From NCBI GenBank assembly GCA_033398695.1, contig CM065815.1, positions 103,072,501 to 103,136,500 on the forward strand: 64,000 nt of DNA, in the 5' to 3' direction. How positions within the stretch are numbered: the first letter of the stretch is position 1; every line of letters starts with the position of its first letter. Source of the DNA: Orobanche coerulescens (Eukaryota > Streptophyta > Magnoliopsida > Lamiales > Orobanchaceae). The notes beneath the pieces are model-generated. The model was not told the DNA's origin. It worked only from the letters and a program-made list of their open reading frames with translations, and made no database searches. The position numbers and the translations under genes were made by a program. Below, one piece after another: positions 47,342 through 58,216 of the stretch.

Positions 47342-48930
47342 ATGACGTCGTCCTCCTCGTGTGGGTTATCGCCGGTTTCCTCCCCGGTTGCGGCGACCGG
47401 TGTTCCTGGGAAACCTTTTGACGTGCTCGGTTTTGCTGATTTGGGGGCAAGGGTCCTGAGTAAATCCGATATGGAGCTGCTCAAAAACAAAATCGATGGG
47501 ATTTTTCCAGCCCCACCGGCCGTCGAAGGAGAACCAAGCCTGGGTATGCTGTCGGAATCTGTCCTGGGCCTGCAGGCGGGTGTTGGCCCATTTCGGAAGC
47601 CCAGACGTCTTCTGGGCCCTGTTCGTGGCTCTCCCATATGCCCAATTTCTGACCCGGGTTTTCCTCCCGTGATGCCCTCCTCCTGCTCTGTTCAGCCTCA
47701 TTCTGTGGGTATTTCTGCTCCTGATTTGGGCAGTGGAATTGGTGAGGTTTCTGGTGTTTTTCACGGTTCAAGTTGTAATTTGGTTAATCTGGGAATTTCT
47801 TGTAATAATAGTGTTCCTTCTGGGATTAATGGAAACGCCAAGATTAATAATGTGGCTGCTCTGCCTTGTAATATTGATGTTAATCCTAGTGTTACAGGAC
47901 AATCTTTGGCTATGAATTTTGGTTCAATTTCTACTCCTTTATCTTTGGACAATACGGTTCCTGCTGGAATTAATGATACTATAGTTGGTAAGAAAAGGGG
48001 CCTTCGGTATGTGAAACCTGAAATTCAAAATGGCGAGCTTATTGTGAAACCGGATGTTAGTGTTGGTATTGAAGGTTCTAAGAAGTGGCTTTTCACATTA
48101 GTTGGTTATTTTTGGGAAAGCCCCTCCTCTTAGCTTGGTCAAGAATTATTTTATGTCGGCGTGGAAGGGGCTTAAGGAGGTGTTCTCCTGCGAGGGGGAT
48201 TCTTTTCTTCAAGTTTGATAGTGTGCGAGTTTTGTCCGAGGCGTTAGAGGGTGGGCCGTGGCTGATTCGAGGGCAGTCTATTTTCCTTACCGTGGAAGCT
48301 TGGTATGTCCCTTATGAAGGTTCAACCTAAACATGTCCTGTTTGGGTGAAACTTCGTGATGTCCCCCTCGAGTATTGGGTGACGAGGGCTTAGTATTCTT
48401 GCTAGTGCTATAGGGGAGCCACTTTTCTTGATGTTTTCACTGAAGCGTCGAAAGTGGATTATGCTAGAGTGTGCGTCATGTTAGGCCGATACTAGCCCGA
48501 TTCGCTCGTTCCTTATGGTTATTCCATCGATGGTGATTGTCCTTTGTTAGGAGGATCCATGTTGAGTATGAATGGTTACCTCATCGGTGTGGTGTTTGTA
48601 GAGTTTTCGGGCATCGTGATCGGGTTTGCCCGAGCACTTCTAAGCCTCCTGCTCAAGACGAGTTAAGCGAGCTCGTATTTATGTGGCTAAGCCTGCTCCC
48701 TCGGGCGCTCATGGTGCAGGGTCCTCGTTGGGTGCAGTTCGGTTGGGGGCTCGCTCAGTGGGGTTTGCCCTCATGTGCGCTCAGGGGGCCGGATGTGGTG
48801 TTAGCCGGGGCTCACGGAGGTCGTGGGGCTGGTTTGAACCCGTTGAGTAGTGTCTCTACGTTCTCTTTGGTTACTACCGGCTCTCTATCGTGTCGCCTAG
48901 GAGGGTTTCTGTGGTGTGTTTGAGCCGTCT
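47342..48930 (+). pseudogene. LINE ORF1 (RNA-binding protein)
   Basis: Starts MTSSSSCGLSPVSSPVAATG at 47342. A Ser/Pro-rich N-terminal part leads into a domain of the plant LINE ORF1 type (DUF4283-like; FFKFDSVRVLSEALEGGPW, then QSIFLTVEAW). A CCHC-type zinc knuckle follows, CGVCRVFGHRDRVC near 48592. The frame is open to 48133, then shifts several times. ORF1 binds the element RNA and accompanies it into the nucleus. Confidence 0.82.
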
Positions 48931-49219
48931 CACAACGGGTTTGCGGCTCTTTCTGGTCTCACCGATGATATTGAGGTTGAGATTCTGGGTTTGTCGACTC
49001 GTCGCTTTGTTCTAGTTCTTCTTCTATGGGCCCTATATCCGATGCGGCCCTTCTCGAGGGTGTTAGATGATTCCGCTCGCGATGTGGAATGTCCGTGGCA
49101 CGTCCAGGACCATCGGAACTCGGTCCGGAGGTCATTTCTTCTTTTAGTCTTTGTTGTGTTGCCTTCTTGAGACGAAAGTCTCGGTTGGTAACTCGAGGCA
49201 TATTGCTTCTCGATTAATG

Positions 49220-52200
49220 CTTCGTGGCGGTGGTTTTTGATTATGGGAGCGGGCCGGGTAAGCGGATTTGGGTGGTGGGATTAGGCGTGGTCTCCGTTGA
49301 TATTATAGCTATTGATCCTCGGCTTATTCCTTTGCCGGATTATTTCGCTTATTGACTCGTCCAGTTTCCTAGTTACTTTTGCTTATGGTTCTAATGATGC
49401 TATCCAGAGGAGACTTCTTTGGCGATTCTTGGTGATTTTTACATTACGCATGTTAGCGAGCCTTGGGTGATTATGGGCGACTTTAATCTTGTTTTGGATT
49501 GTAGCGAGATCTTAGGTGGAGAGGTGACTCATCATGATGATGAGCTCCTATGTTGGAGTTCGGGAGTTACGTCGCGTCGATCTAGAGACGCTTCCGATGT
49601 TGGGCTCTGGTTCTCGTGGCATAATAAGAGCCCTTCTCCTAGATCCTTGTGGAAACGGTTAGATAGAGTCTGGGTAATCCGCGGTGGTTTATTTCTCATT
49701 CGACTACTCCTATACTTGCGATTTGCCTCGGACCTCCGATCATAGCCCGCTTATCTTTGGTATTGGTAGCTTGTCCGTCGTAGGGGTAAGATGTTCGAGT
49801 TTGATAACTTTACGGCCGATTCGATGACTTCTGCTGCTTGTCTTTGGTATTTGGCATCATCTTATTGTGGGAGCCCCTTCTATGCGATCTGCTAGGAAGT
49901 TAGATGCCCTTAAGCATGTTTTTCGCGCTATGAGGAAGAGGAAAGGGGACTTGGCTATTAATGTGGCTTGGTCGGCTTTCCTTCTGCGGCCAGTCTATCC
50001 TTAGAGTTTCCTTTGTCGGACTACGCTACAGTTAGAAGGGTGTTGCGGTGGGTGTTCTCTTCCGCTGTTTCCCGGAGCGATCCTCGCTCAGCAACGGCCA
50101 AGCTAGCGTGGCTCAAGGATGGGGACCAGTGTTACGCTTTCTTCTTGGGAGGGTTGCCTCAAGGAGGGCTCGTTCGCGGATTTTTAGGTGGTTTCGAGGT
50201 GGCATTGAGTATGCGATCTGTTCTCATTCGGGATGAGGTAGTTGGGTTCTATGAGAGGTTATTGGGTTCTTCGGATCGGGTTCAGCCTATATCGTACAAT
50301 CAGGTGAGACCCTTTGTCTCTTCTTCTCTTCCTCCTGATGTTGCGTTACATATGATCAGACCGGTTTCTGATGAGGAGGTTCGTTCTGTTTTCTTTGGGT
50401 TCGATATGAATTCGGCTCCAGGCCCTGATGGGTTTAATGCCGCTTTTTATCGACGTGCCTGGCCGATTGTTGGGGGTGAGATTACTTACGCTATTAAACA
50501 TTTTTTCTCCTCGGGTCAATTCACAAAGTGATCAATACTACCCTTATATCTCTTGTTCCTAAAGTTGCTTTGCCGAGGAGCATGTCCGACTTTAGACCGA
50601 TTTCTTGTTGTAACCTTTTATATAAGGCTATTTCTAAGATTATGGTCCATCGTATGCGTGATAGCCTTGATTCCTTGATTGATCCAGCTCGAATGACTTT
50701 TATTCCTGGGAGAAGGATTAGTGATAATATCCTTCTCGCCCAGGAGCTTCTTCATGGTTATGGGCAAAGAGGGATGCCGAGTCGGTGTGTCTTTAAGGTT
50801 GATCTTATGAAAGCTTACGACACTGTTGAATGGGAATTTGTTTTGATTGCTCTGCAATGTATGGGGTTCCACCAGACGTTTATTGCTTGGGTCAGAGAGT
50901 GTATCACCACTCCGGCTTACTCGATCTCCTTGAATGGGGATGCTGAGGGTATCTTTAGGGGCCGTAGGGGGCTGAGGCAGGGTGACCCTATCTCTCCGTA
51001 TCTGTTTGTTATTGTTATGGAGGTCCTCCATGGTATTATCGCCCATGAGATCGCTCAGACTCCGGGGTTCAGATTCCACTGGAAGTGTTTGGCAACACGC
51101 ACCTTCATGCTTGCTTTTGCCGATGACCTCCTCCTTTTCTGTAATCCTGATGTTGTCTCTCGGTGTTCGAAGAAAAGTATTGAGATCTTTGCTTCCCTTT
51201 ACGGGCTCCGCCAACCCGAGTAAGAGTAATATCTTTCTATCGGCTAGTGCTCAGTGCGGGGCCCGGTTCAGCGGTTGTTAGGGTTTCACTAGGTCACTTC
51301 TGTGAGGTATTTGGGAGTTCCCTTGAGTACTTCAAAGCTGACAATTGCTATGTGTTCCCCTTTGATTGATTCGATTGATGGTCGTCTGAGTTCGTGGGCT
51401 AGTATTGCTCTTTCCATGGCAGGTCGGTGCCAGCTTATTCGCTCTGTCTTATCTTCTTTACATATTTATTGGTCAGTAGTTTTATTTTGCCTAAGGCGTT
51501 CTCTCTTTGATTGAGAAACGTATCGGGCGGTTCCTCCGCGAGGTTCTCATGATTCGGGCTCGCCAAGGTGGCTGGGCTAAGGTTTGCTTGGATGTGGATT
51601 GTGGGGGCCGTGGCATCATTCCGTTGAGGCTCCAGAATCGCGGCGATGGCTCGTCATATCCGGCTCTTATCACGGGCTCTAATCGCTCTGTCTGGGTTAA
51701 TTGGGTTCGGACTTTTAAGTTGCGGCAGTGTTCTTTTTGGGACCTTAGTGTTTCTCTGCTTGACTTGGTATTGGCGTCGGCTTCAAACTGCGTCCCCTTG
51801 TTATGGGAGCATTTCGGTATTCCATTGGAGATGGCTCATCCTTCTTCTTGTGGTCGGACCCCGGCATTCTATGGGTGTGATTAGGCATTACATTCCTAGA
51901 GCTCCTCTCGTGGTCCTGGCCGACGTGGGTGCTAGGCTTGATTCGGTTATTGTTGAGGGTTCTTGGGAGTGGCGGTGGCGGATAGGCCCGAGCTTTTGCA
52001 GATTATACGCTTTGCCACATATTAATGGGGGTCGGGATCGCGTTTATGGAGACCGCTTAGTTCGTGGATTTTTCATCCTCTTCGCTCTTCGGTTCCTCGA
52101 GGTTATTCGCCCCTGTTCCTTGGGCTCCGCTCTTGCACGGACCGGAAAGATCCCGAGACACTCTTTCATCCTCTGGTTGGCTATTCAGGAGCGGTTATCG

Positions 52201-52621
52201 ACTATGGATAAGCCTTGGCTTCAGCATATTGATGGGATTTGTGTTCTTTGTGGTATGGCGGTAGAGACGCACTCCCACCTTTTCTTTCAGTGCCCTTATT
52301 CTAGGAGGTGTATTTCTATTGCTAGGAGGGCCGTTCGCTTTCGTTGGCCCCATTATGTGTGGAGCTCGGGGGTATTGTGGGCTGCTAGAAGGTGGAGAGG
52401 TAAGCACGTGGTCAACGTGGCTTACCGTATTCTTCTTCTTTGCGTTGGTCTATTTGATTTGGCAGGAGAGGAACGAGAGGAGGTTTGGCCAGAGCCGTCG
52501 AGATCCTCATTCGGTTACTTTCCAGGGGATAGGTCTTGTTCGTGATATTATCTCTCATAGGTGGCCCGCTCGTTCTCTATCTACTGTGGCTCTTCGTCGT
52601 ATTTGGAGGATAGCTTGGTAG
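49220..52621 (+). pseudogene. LINE ORF2: endonuclease, reverse transcriptase, zf-RVT
   Basis: APE-type endonuclease remnants: VIMGDFNLVLD near 49468 and SLWKRLDRVWV near 49648. RT: NSAPGPDGFNAAFYRRAW, LISLVPKVALPRSMSDFRP, FIPGRRISDNILLAQEL, DLMKAYDTVEWEFV, RQGDPISPYLF near 50974 and the catalytic FADDLLLF near 51116. The C-terminal zf-RVT domain CVLCGMAVETHSHLFFQC is at about 52240-52295. The stop TAG at 52619-52621 follows RRIWRIAW, as in the truncated copy. Many frameshifts; RT itself (50528-51223) is open. Confidence 0.92.
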
Positions 52622-52798
52622 TTCCTCTTTTGTTTGTATCTTTCTAGGCTTTGTAGCTTTGGTAGCCATTTGTTCGTAGGCTTAGTTTTCCTTCTTTTGC
52701 TCTTTGTTACGTTGTTTGGTGCACCATTCTATATGGTTGTCGGGTATTGGCCAGCCTCTCTTGGCCACTCTTATTTTATTTATGCAATTGACTTTTCC

Positions 52799-52799
<1 letters not shown>

Positions 52800-52833
<34 letters not shown>
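52800..52833 (+). repeat. Poly(A) tail of the LINE
   Basis: 34 consecutive A directly after the LINE 3' UTR. Its purity and length suggest a recent insertion. Confidence 0.95.
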
Positions 52834-52835
<2 letters not shown>

Positions 52836-53131
52836 CAGCGGATATATTTTGTTACCTCACGACACTCAAATATGTGTAACACTCGTAAGATATAACCGAA
52901 AGTAGGGCAATTCGGCTTACATAAACAAGAACAATATGAATGATTTATCAAACTAGACCTATAGTTTGATAAGATAATCTTTCCTCAAGACCTATTGAGA
53001 ATTGATTCGATTAAAACTCGAAAACGCGTCGAATTATAATCAAGGTTTCGATGAAAAGCATTCACCAAGAAAACACAAGTGTATTCTTATTTCTTCAACA
53101 TACAATATATAATGAAAGCATGAACAAGACT

Positions 53132-53139
53132 ACTTATAG
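53132..53139 (-). promoter_or_regulatory. TATA-like box of the solo LTR
   Basis: Minus strand GCTATAAGTA, downstream (in element sense) of the palindrome block at 53350-53800 and at the position of the family-A TATA box. Confidence 0.5.
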
Positions 53140-53349
53140 CAAGGTAGTCTTCTTAGCAACTAAGGAATAAAACAAGATCACATGATCTTGAAATGACAAA
53201 CAAAACATCAAAATAAAATACAAATGAATCAAATGATAGGGAGGGGGAATCACACAACAAAATGATTATAAGCCACCCCACATAACATGCAAGTCTAATC
53301 ATGACATGTGAGGGGAGGAAAAACAACAAAAAATAAAAAAAATCAGCAA

Positions 53350-53800
53350 TAATGGTCATTTGCTGGCTGTCGGACACGGCCCGTGCCGATCGGCACGGCC
53401 GCGGCGGCATGTGCGGGCGCACATGTTCGGCAGGACTCGACCGTGTCGCCTGGCACGGTCGGGTTGGTCGGACAGAGGGAATTTACTATCCGGAAGAGTG
53501 TGACTCGGCCGTGTCACGTGTCGCCTGACACGGTCGGGTTGTGTAGGCACGGGCCGTGTCGGACGACACGGTCGGGTTCGGTCGGCAACGAGATTTCACT
53601 ATCTAGGATATCTCAGCACGGGCCGTGTCGGATGACACGGCCGGGTTCGGTCGGCAGCGATCGGCCAGTTCCGGCAGGTGGTGGTCGGCAGCGATCGGCC
53701 AGTTCCGGCAGGTGGTGATTTTTCCGGCAGTTCGTCCATTTTCCGGCCAATTGTCGACCTTCCGGCATAGCATGACACGGGCCGTGTTATATGACACGGC
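53350..53800 (-). repeat. CCGTGTC-N4-GACACGG palindromes in U3 of the solo LTR
   Basis: About six to seven hairpin-forming units, for example CCGTGTCGGATGACACGG, CCGTGTCGGACGACACGG and CCGTGTTATATGACACGG, separated by GGTTCGGTCGG-type spacers, plus a direct repeat GCGATCGGCCAGTTCCGGCA (twice, near 53656 and 53692). The block is much more GC-rich than its surroundings. Confidence 0.85.
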
Positions 53801-53933
53801 TGAGATCGAGACTCCACGTCTTATGTCCGTTTTCCCGCCTAAATACGTAGTAGTCCGTGCATGGCGTGTAGTAAGGTCATTTATGTCGATCCTTACTTCG
53901 TCTTCTTCATTCATGTCAAATGATTCCGTATCA
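53603..53933 (-). pseudogene. pol C-terminal extension at the start of the solo LTR
   Basis: Minus-strand frame from the LTR start reads DTESFDMNEEDEVRIDIND and then TTTYLGGKTDIRRGVSI. It corresponds to the LTR-encoded end of A1 pol (EEDEVRIDVKHLD, TTTYLGERAETRHGG). In a solo LTR it cannot be expressed as part of pol; it shows that the coding overlap is ancestral to this LTR group. Confidence 0.7.
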
Positions 53934-53938
53934 CTAAC

Positions 53939-55856
53939 ATCGACTAATCATTCCATAACCTCCTCCGATCGACCGAATCAAGGTTAGATTTTCTACAAAT
54001 CTAGTTTTGGGGAAATTAGGGATTTTGTTTGATTTCGTCCGTTTAATCCGGTTTAACCTATGTTAGTGATGGATTGTTGATTATTAGGTTGTATTCTACC
54101 GATTTCCTTGTTGTTCCATGGTTTGATTGCCAATTTTTCGTTGTTTTGTTGAAATCCTAATCGACGCCTTGAATGTGTCCGGTAGAATGTCGTAGAGGGG
54201 TTTTCGGACGTTATACGATTATTCTTCCTCGTATGATCGTTGATTTATTAATTATATGATGTTAGGGTCGAGTTTCTTGCGAAGAACCCATGTTGAACCC
54301 TTCCGTTCATCGTCGTCTTCATTTTTCGATAGCATCGAGGGTTTCGAAGCTTCACAGTCGAGCCGTGTGCGATGGAGTACTTACGTGCTGATTTCGAGGC
54401 AAGTACCTTGTCCATACAATTCTTGTTCTGTGGATATGATAATTGGTGATCGTCTAAATGTGTTTGTTTGGTCGTTTGAGTTGAACTTTCAAAAGATTCG
54501 ATTTAGCCTCATTAAAGGGTCACTTCCAAAACGCGCGGGTTTTGTGAATGGTGTGTTTCGTGAATGGTAAAGTGAACCCTATGAATACGCTAGATGTTGT
54601 TGTTGTGCTTTGATAATATATATACATATATTATCTCGTTTCGGTATGTTGTGATTTTACACTTGTGTTGTGCTATGTGTTTGTTGCCTTTGGGTGACTT
54701 GTTTGGATATCCTTGGTGTGCTATGTTATGTGTCTGAATGTGTGTATATGGGCGGGGTCTACGGTGACCCATGACATGTGATCATGTGGTCAGGATGTAA
54801 CAAGTGATTGATCCAACCGTGAGAGCCTCGGGATACCTACGGTGACACAGGACATGCGATCATGTGGTCAGGAGACAACAAGTGATTGATCCAACCGTGA
54901 GATGATGTGGCAAGTGATCACGGTGGTATGTGGAACCTACGGTGACACATGACATGCGATCATGTGGTCAGGAGACAACAAGTGATTGATCCAACCGTGA
55001 GATGACGTGGCATGTGTTCACGGTGTTATGTATATGTTTTAGATGTATTGACCAGGTCGAGTACCTTGGGTGTGACTGAGATTTCGTATCTTGGGTGGTT
55101 ATGTTTTGCTGATTTTTATGTCCGTCGAGGACACGTGACGTGGGTTTTGAACCTTGTGAATCGTTGTTGGTTTTTATTTGAGAAAACAAAACCTTTGGGC
55201 TGTGACCCTGTTGATTTTGGGAAGAGAAGAATTCGATAATCCTAAATTGTTTTCTATTAAAACTCCCGATGGCATATTAAACCATTTTGTAAATTGTTTC
55301 CCTTAAATTGTGATCTTTCGGTTTTGGAATGTTTTACCCAAACTCTTGCTTCGGGAGGTATTTTTCGTTGTGTTTGAATCTTTGAGGATTCCTGGTTGTT
55401 ATTATTCTTAGAACTTAAATTGTATGACTCGTATTTTGCACTTTGTACTTGCACTAGTAAAATAGTGGAATTTCGCTAATCCCCGAGTATCGGGGGGTGG
55501 ATGTCTGTATTACATTCATATGTTGAAGAGCATAGCACAGGGTCGGCACGAAGGAAGATGAAAGACGATCGATACTAATCACAATAGGACCCGTACGTTG
55601 TTGTATTGGTTAAGTTGTACTTTATTTCTGCTGCAGTATTTGTTTCCCATTGTACGGGAGTGTGTTGTATTCAACCCTGCGTGGGCATGTATTGAGATTG
55701 AGTTGTATGTATTAATTGAAAGACCAAATCGGTCTACTGAGTCATGTTAGCCTTAAAGGCGATGTTTAGATGATTAATTATTTTTACCAGCCAAGTAGAT
55801 CCTTGAGGAAAGGGTCTACGACGTGTAATATCCCTGAGTGGATTGGGGGTGCTACA
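53939..55856 (+). repeat. 5' LTR of E, right part
   Basis: Continues the E LTR after the solo LTR and ends GGGGGTGCTACA. The 3' LTR does not reach this far, so the right part has no second copy in the window apart from the reversed fragment at 45339. It includes a tandem block at 54758-55030. Confidence 0.85.
54758..55030 (+). repeat. Tandem block in the E LTR, three units of 78-105 bp
   Basis: Units starting CCTACGGTGACAC at about 54758, 54836 and 54936. Each contains GATCATGTGGTCAGGA and GTGATTGATCCAACCGTGAG. The first unit is shorter, lacking a part present in the others (ATGTGGCAAGTGATCACGGT). Confidence 0.88.
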
Positions 55857-55860
55857 TAAA

Positions 55861-55872
55861 TGGTATCAGAGC
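55861..55872 (+). promoter_or_regulatory. Primer binding site of E
   Basis: TGGTATCAGAGC, a perfect initiator tRNA-Met complement, four bases after the LTR. Confidence 0.92.
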
Positions 55873-57091
55873 TTAGGTTGTGGAAACCTAGGTTGTCAGG
55901 TTTAGTTGTGTCTGTTGATTTTTGTCTCGTCGTATTTTGTCTGACTGAGTAGTGTCGCGACGCATCGTTTGAGTTTGTTGGTCGTGATTAGTATCGTGGG
56001 GCGATCATCATCTTCGTGCGAACTGTGGATGTAAGTCTCTCTTCTTTGTGTTGTGCCTCGTGTGGCATGAGCCACTTGTATGATTGGTCGTTGAGTGATG
56101 GGATCTTTATGCAGATTCTTGGTTTCGTGATGTGTGTTTATGTGACTCTCATATTTCGTCTATATGAGGAGTGTTGTCGCTATTTATGTCCTTATGATTG
56201 TGATATTTTGACTATTTGTTTTCCGGCAAAATACATGTATTGTCTTGATTTTGTACGAATTGATGCGTGTACTATGATGCGTATAAGTGAATGTCGATAC
56301 GTGTGAGTTTTGGGCGTTCTGGCCTATTGGATTTTCGAAAACCCTGAGTATCTTAGAAAATAATTTTCGAGACGTACTTTTAAACATGAATTATTTTCTC
56401 GCGGTACTTTCAAGGTGCCACAGTATGTTTCAAAAATTATTCCCCTTGAGGACCAAAATATTTTGAGATATTTTCAATGATTTAGTAACGCATTGGCTTA
56501 GACCCAAAGGTTGAATATTTCTGAAAGTTTTTCATTAAAGAAAAGTGTCCTCATTTTTGTCAAACGCAAGGTGGTTTTCAAAGTCTCGATAACGATGTTT
56601 ATACTACTTTTTAAAAGGGATACTCAAGATAAACTGATGTTTTTAAATTATTTTCAAAAGGGTGATTCTCGTTTTAAAACCTATCATTTCCTTTTCTGCT
56701 TTCATATTGGGATTTCAAGGAGAGGATATGTATGATGTTAGCATTGTCGTTAGGGTGTTAGCCCCCGAGTTGTGATTGAATTGGTGGTGTGAGCGTTGAG
56801 TCGTTCGCCACGTAATTGTTATGTTAACCCTCTGTGAGAGGTGTGCTGTTGGTATTTAATGTTTGTCGTCTCAAGTGAATTGCATGTTATCGCACATGTG
56901 CGAGCTGTTAGAGCTTGGGTTTGTATGTTTGTGTACATGTGTGATTGTTTCGTGATGTTTTGTAATTGTGTGCTGGTTATCGTTCGGGCCGTTGAGATCA
57001 CCGAACGATATATGTGTTGCTTTACGATAGTAATCGTTGTAAGTGTTGTGTGTTATGATATTCTGTTGTGCTGAGTGGTTGTTTATTCAGC
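55873..57091 (+). other. Leader of E
   Basis: 1.2 kb between primer site and gag. No conserved coding; several short chance ORFs. Long gag leaders are common in non-autonomous plant LTR elements and may carry packaging signals. Confidence 0.6.
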
Positions 57092-58216
57092 ATGCCGAGG
57101 GGCAGAATTCGTGGTCGTGGCGACCGGACGCGTGATCGGGATCATGCTACCGGTAATGGTCTTGGTATCGCTGTAGCTACTATTTTGCAGCAAGTAGCTG
57201 CACAGATGACTCAGTTGACACAAGCAGTTCAACGTAATACAGATGTGACCCAGAACATTAGCGCAAATCAATGGCTTCAAGAAGTGGTTCGTATGAATCC
57301 CCCTCGTTTTGCTGGTGCCGCAGATGCATTGGGCTGGGATGGTTGGCTTTTCTAGTTGGAAAAGATATTCGAGGTAGTTGATTGTACAGAAGTACGTAAA
57401 GTACCGGTAGCTCAGTATCTTCTCGACAAGGATGCCGCTAACTGGTGGGAGGCTGTTAAGCCTCGAGATCGTGTTGTCACGTGGGCAGAGTTCCAGAGAT
57501 TCATGAGAGACGAGTTTTGTCCGGAGCCAATCAGAAATCAGAGGATTAATGAATTCTTTTCGGCAAAACCGCAAGATGTATCGCTGTCTCAAGCTATTAT
57601 TGATTTTAGCAAACAGCTCAGCTATGTGCAGGATCAGGTAAGGACAGAAGAAGATAAGATCTGTCATTTTAGTAGGAGAATGAAGCTGGAGATTCGTCAA
57701 TACATGGCGGGTCTCACCTATACTTCGTTGAAAGAGTATCAGAATAGGGCGTTAGCCTACGAGCTATCCAAATCATCGACTGAGCATATGTCAGAGTCGA
57801 AGAAACAAAAGACGGTTGGGAACTTTTCAGGAAATCAGGGGAGTGGGCCCCCTGAGGCTGAGACTTCATATCGTCATCCCAAGACGGTTCCTCGATCGCG
57901 TGATCAGAGGAGGAGTACTCCTGCAGTGAGTAACGTGAGCAGCTCGAAGACATGTTATAATTGTAGTCGAGCGGGCCATACCACGAAAAATTGTTATTCA
58001 CCGTTAGTCAGCTGTTTCAAGTGTGGCCAGGTGGGTCACCGAGCCGTGCATTGTGAGTCGGTAGCTGAGAGATTTGGGTATCGAGGTTGCGTCTCTGCTC
58101 TGAAAGGACACGGAGATGTCCTGTATATCTCGTTGAGTTTTCCTGGCAGAGTATTGCTTCTCCCTACTTGTTTTAAGTTTCGGGACGAAACTTCTTTTAA
58201 GGAGGGTAGTATGTAA
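57092..58216 (+). pseudogene. gag of E, one frame with a single stop
   Basis: ATG at 57092 (MPRGRIRGRGDRTRDRD), basic N-terminus, coil region with QQVAAQMTQLTQAVQRN, then the capsid core MNPPRFAGAADALGWDGWLF, KVPVAQYLLDKDAANWW, TWAEFQRFMRDEFCPE and FSKQLSYVQDQVRTEE. Two zinc knuckles follow: CYNCSRAGHTTKNC and CFKCGQVGHRAVHC. The only interruption is TAG at 57353-57355, where related Gags have Gln, so it fits CAG to TAG. The frame stays open after the knuckles to the TAA that lies in the first bases of the 3' LTR. Capsid and nucleocapsid functions would let the RNA be packaged while enzymes come from elsewhere. Confidence 0.88.

Larger units (their letters stand above)
46964..52833 (+). mobile_element. 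L1-type LINE, near full length
   Basis: 5.9-kb non-LTR retrotransposon with ORF1, endonuclease, RT, zf-RVT and a 34-A tail (52800-52833). The 5' boundary is uncertain, between about 46960 and 47160. A short aaaatg at 46958-46963 and after the tail could be a duplication but is weak. Same family as the truncated copy at 1671-2694. It lies in the solo LTR and is therefore the youngest layer here. Confidence 0.9.
46914..53933 (-). mobile_element. Solo LTR of a CRM/A-B-like element, minus strand, split by a LINE
   Basis: On the minus strand the LTR begins TGATACGGAATC at 53933 and ends ATTCGTATCATCA at 46914. The 5-bp duplication ctaac flanks it directly, with no internal region, so it is a solo LTR produced by LTR-LTR recombination. 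It shares the family-A U5 wording (TCTCAATAGGTCTTGAGG type) at 52945-53060. A LINE lies inside. True LTR length is about 1.15 kb. Confidence 0.9.

Noticed and set aside
47155..47637. 160-codon minus-strand ORF
   Set aside because: Antisense to LINE ORF1; Pro/Arg-rich chance composition.
50618..51214. 198-codon minus-strand ORF
   Set aside because: Antisense to the LINE RT domain with its FADD motif.
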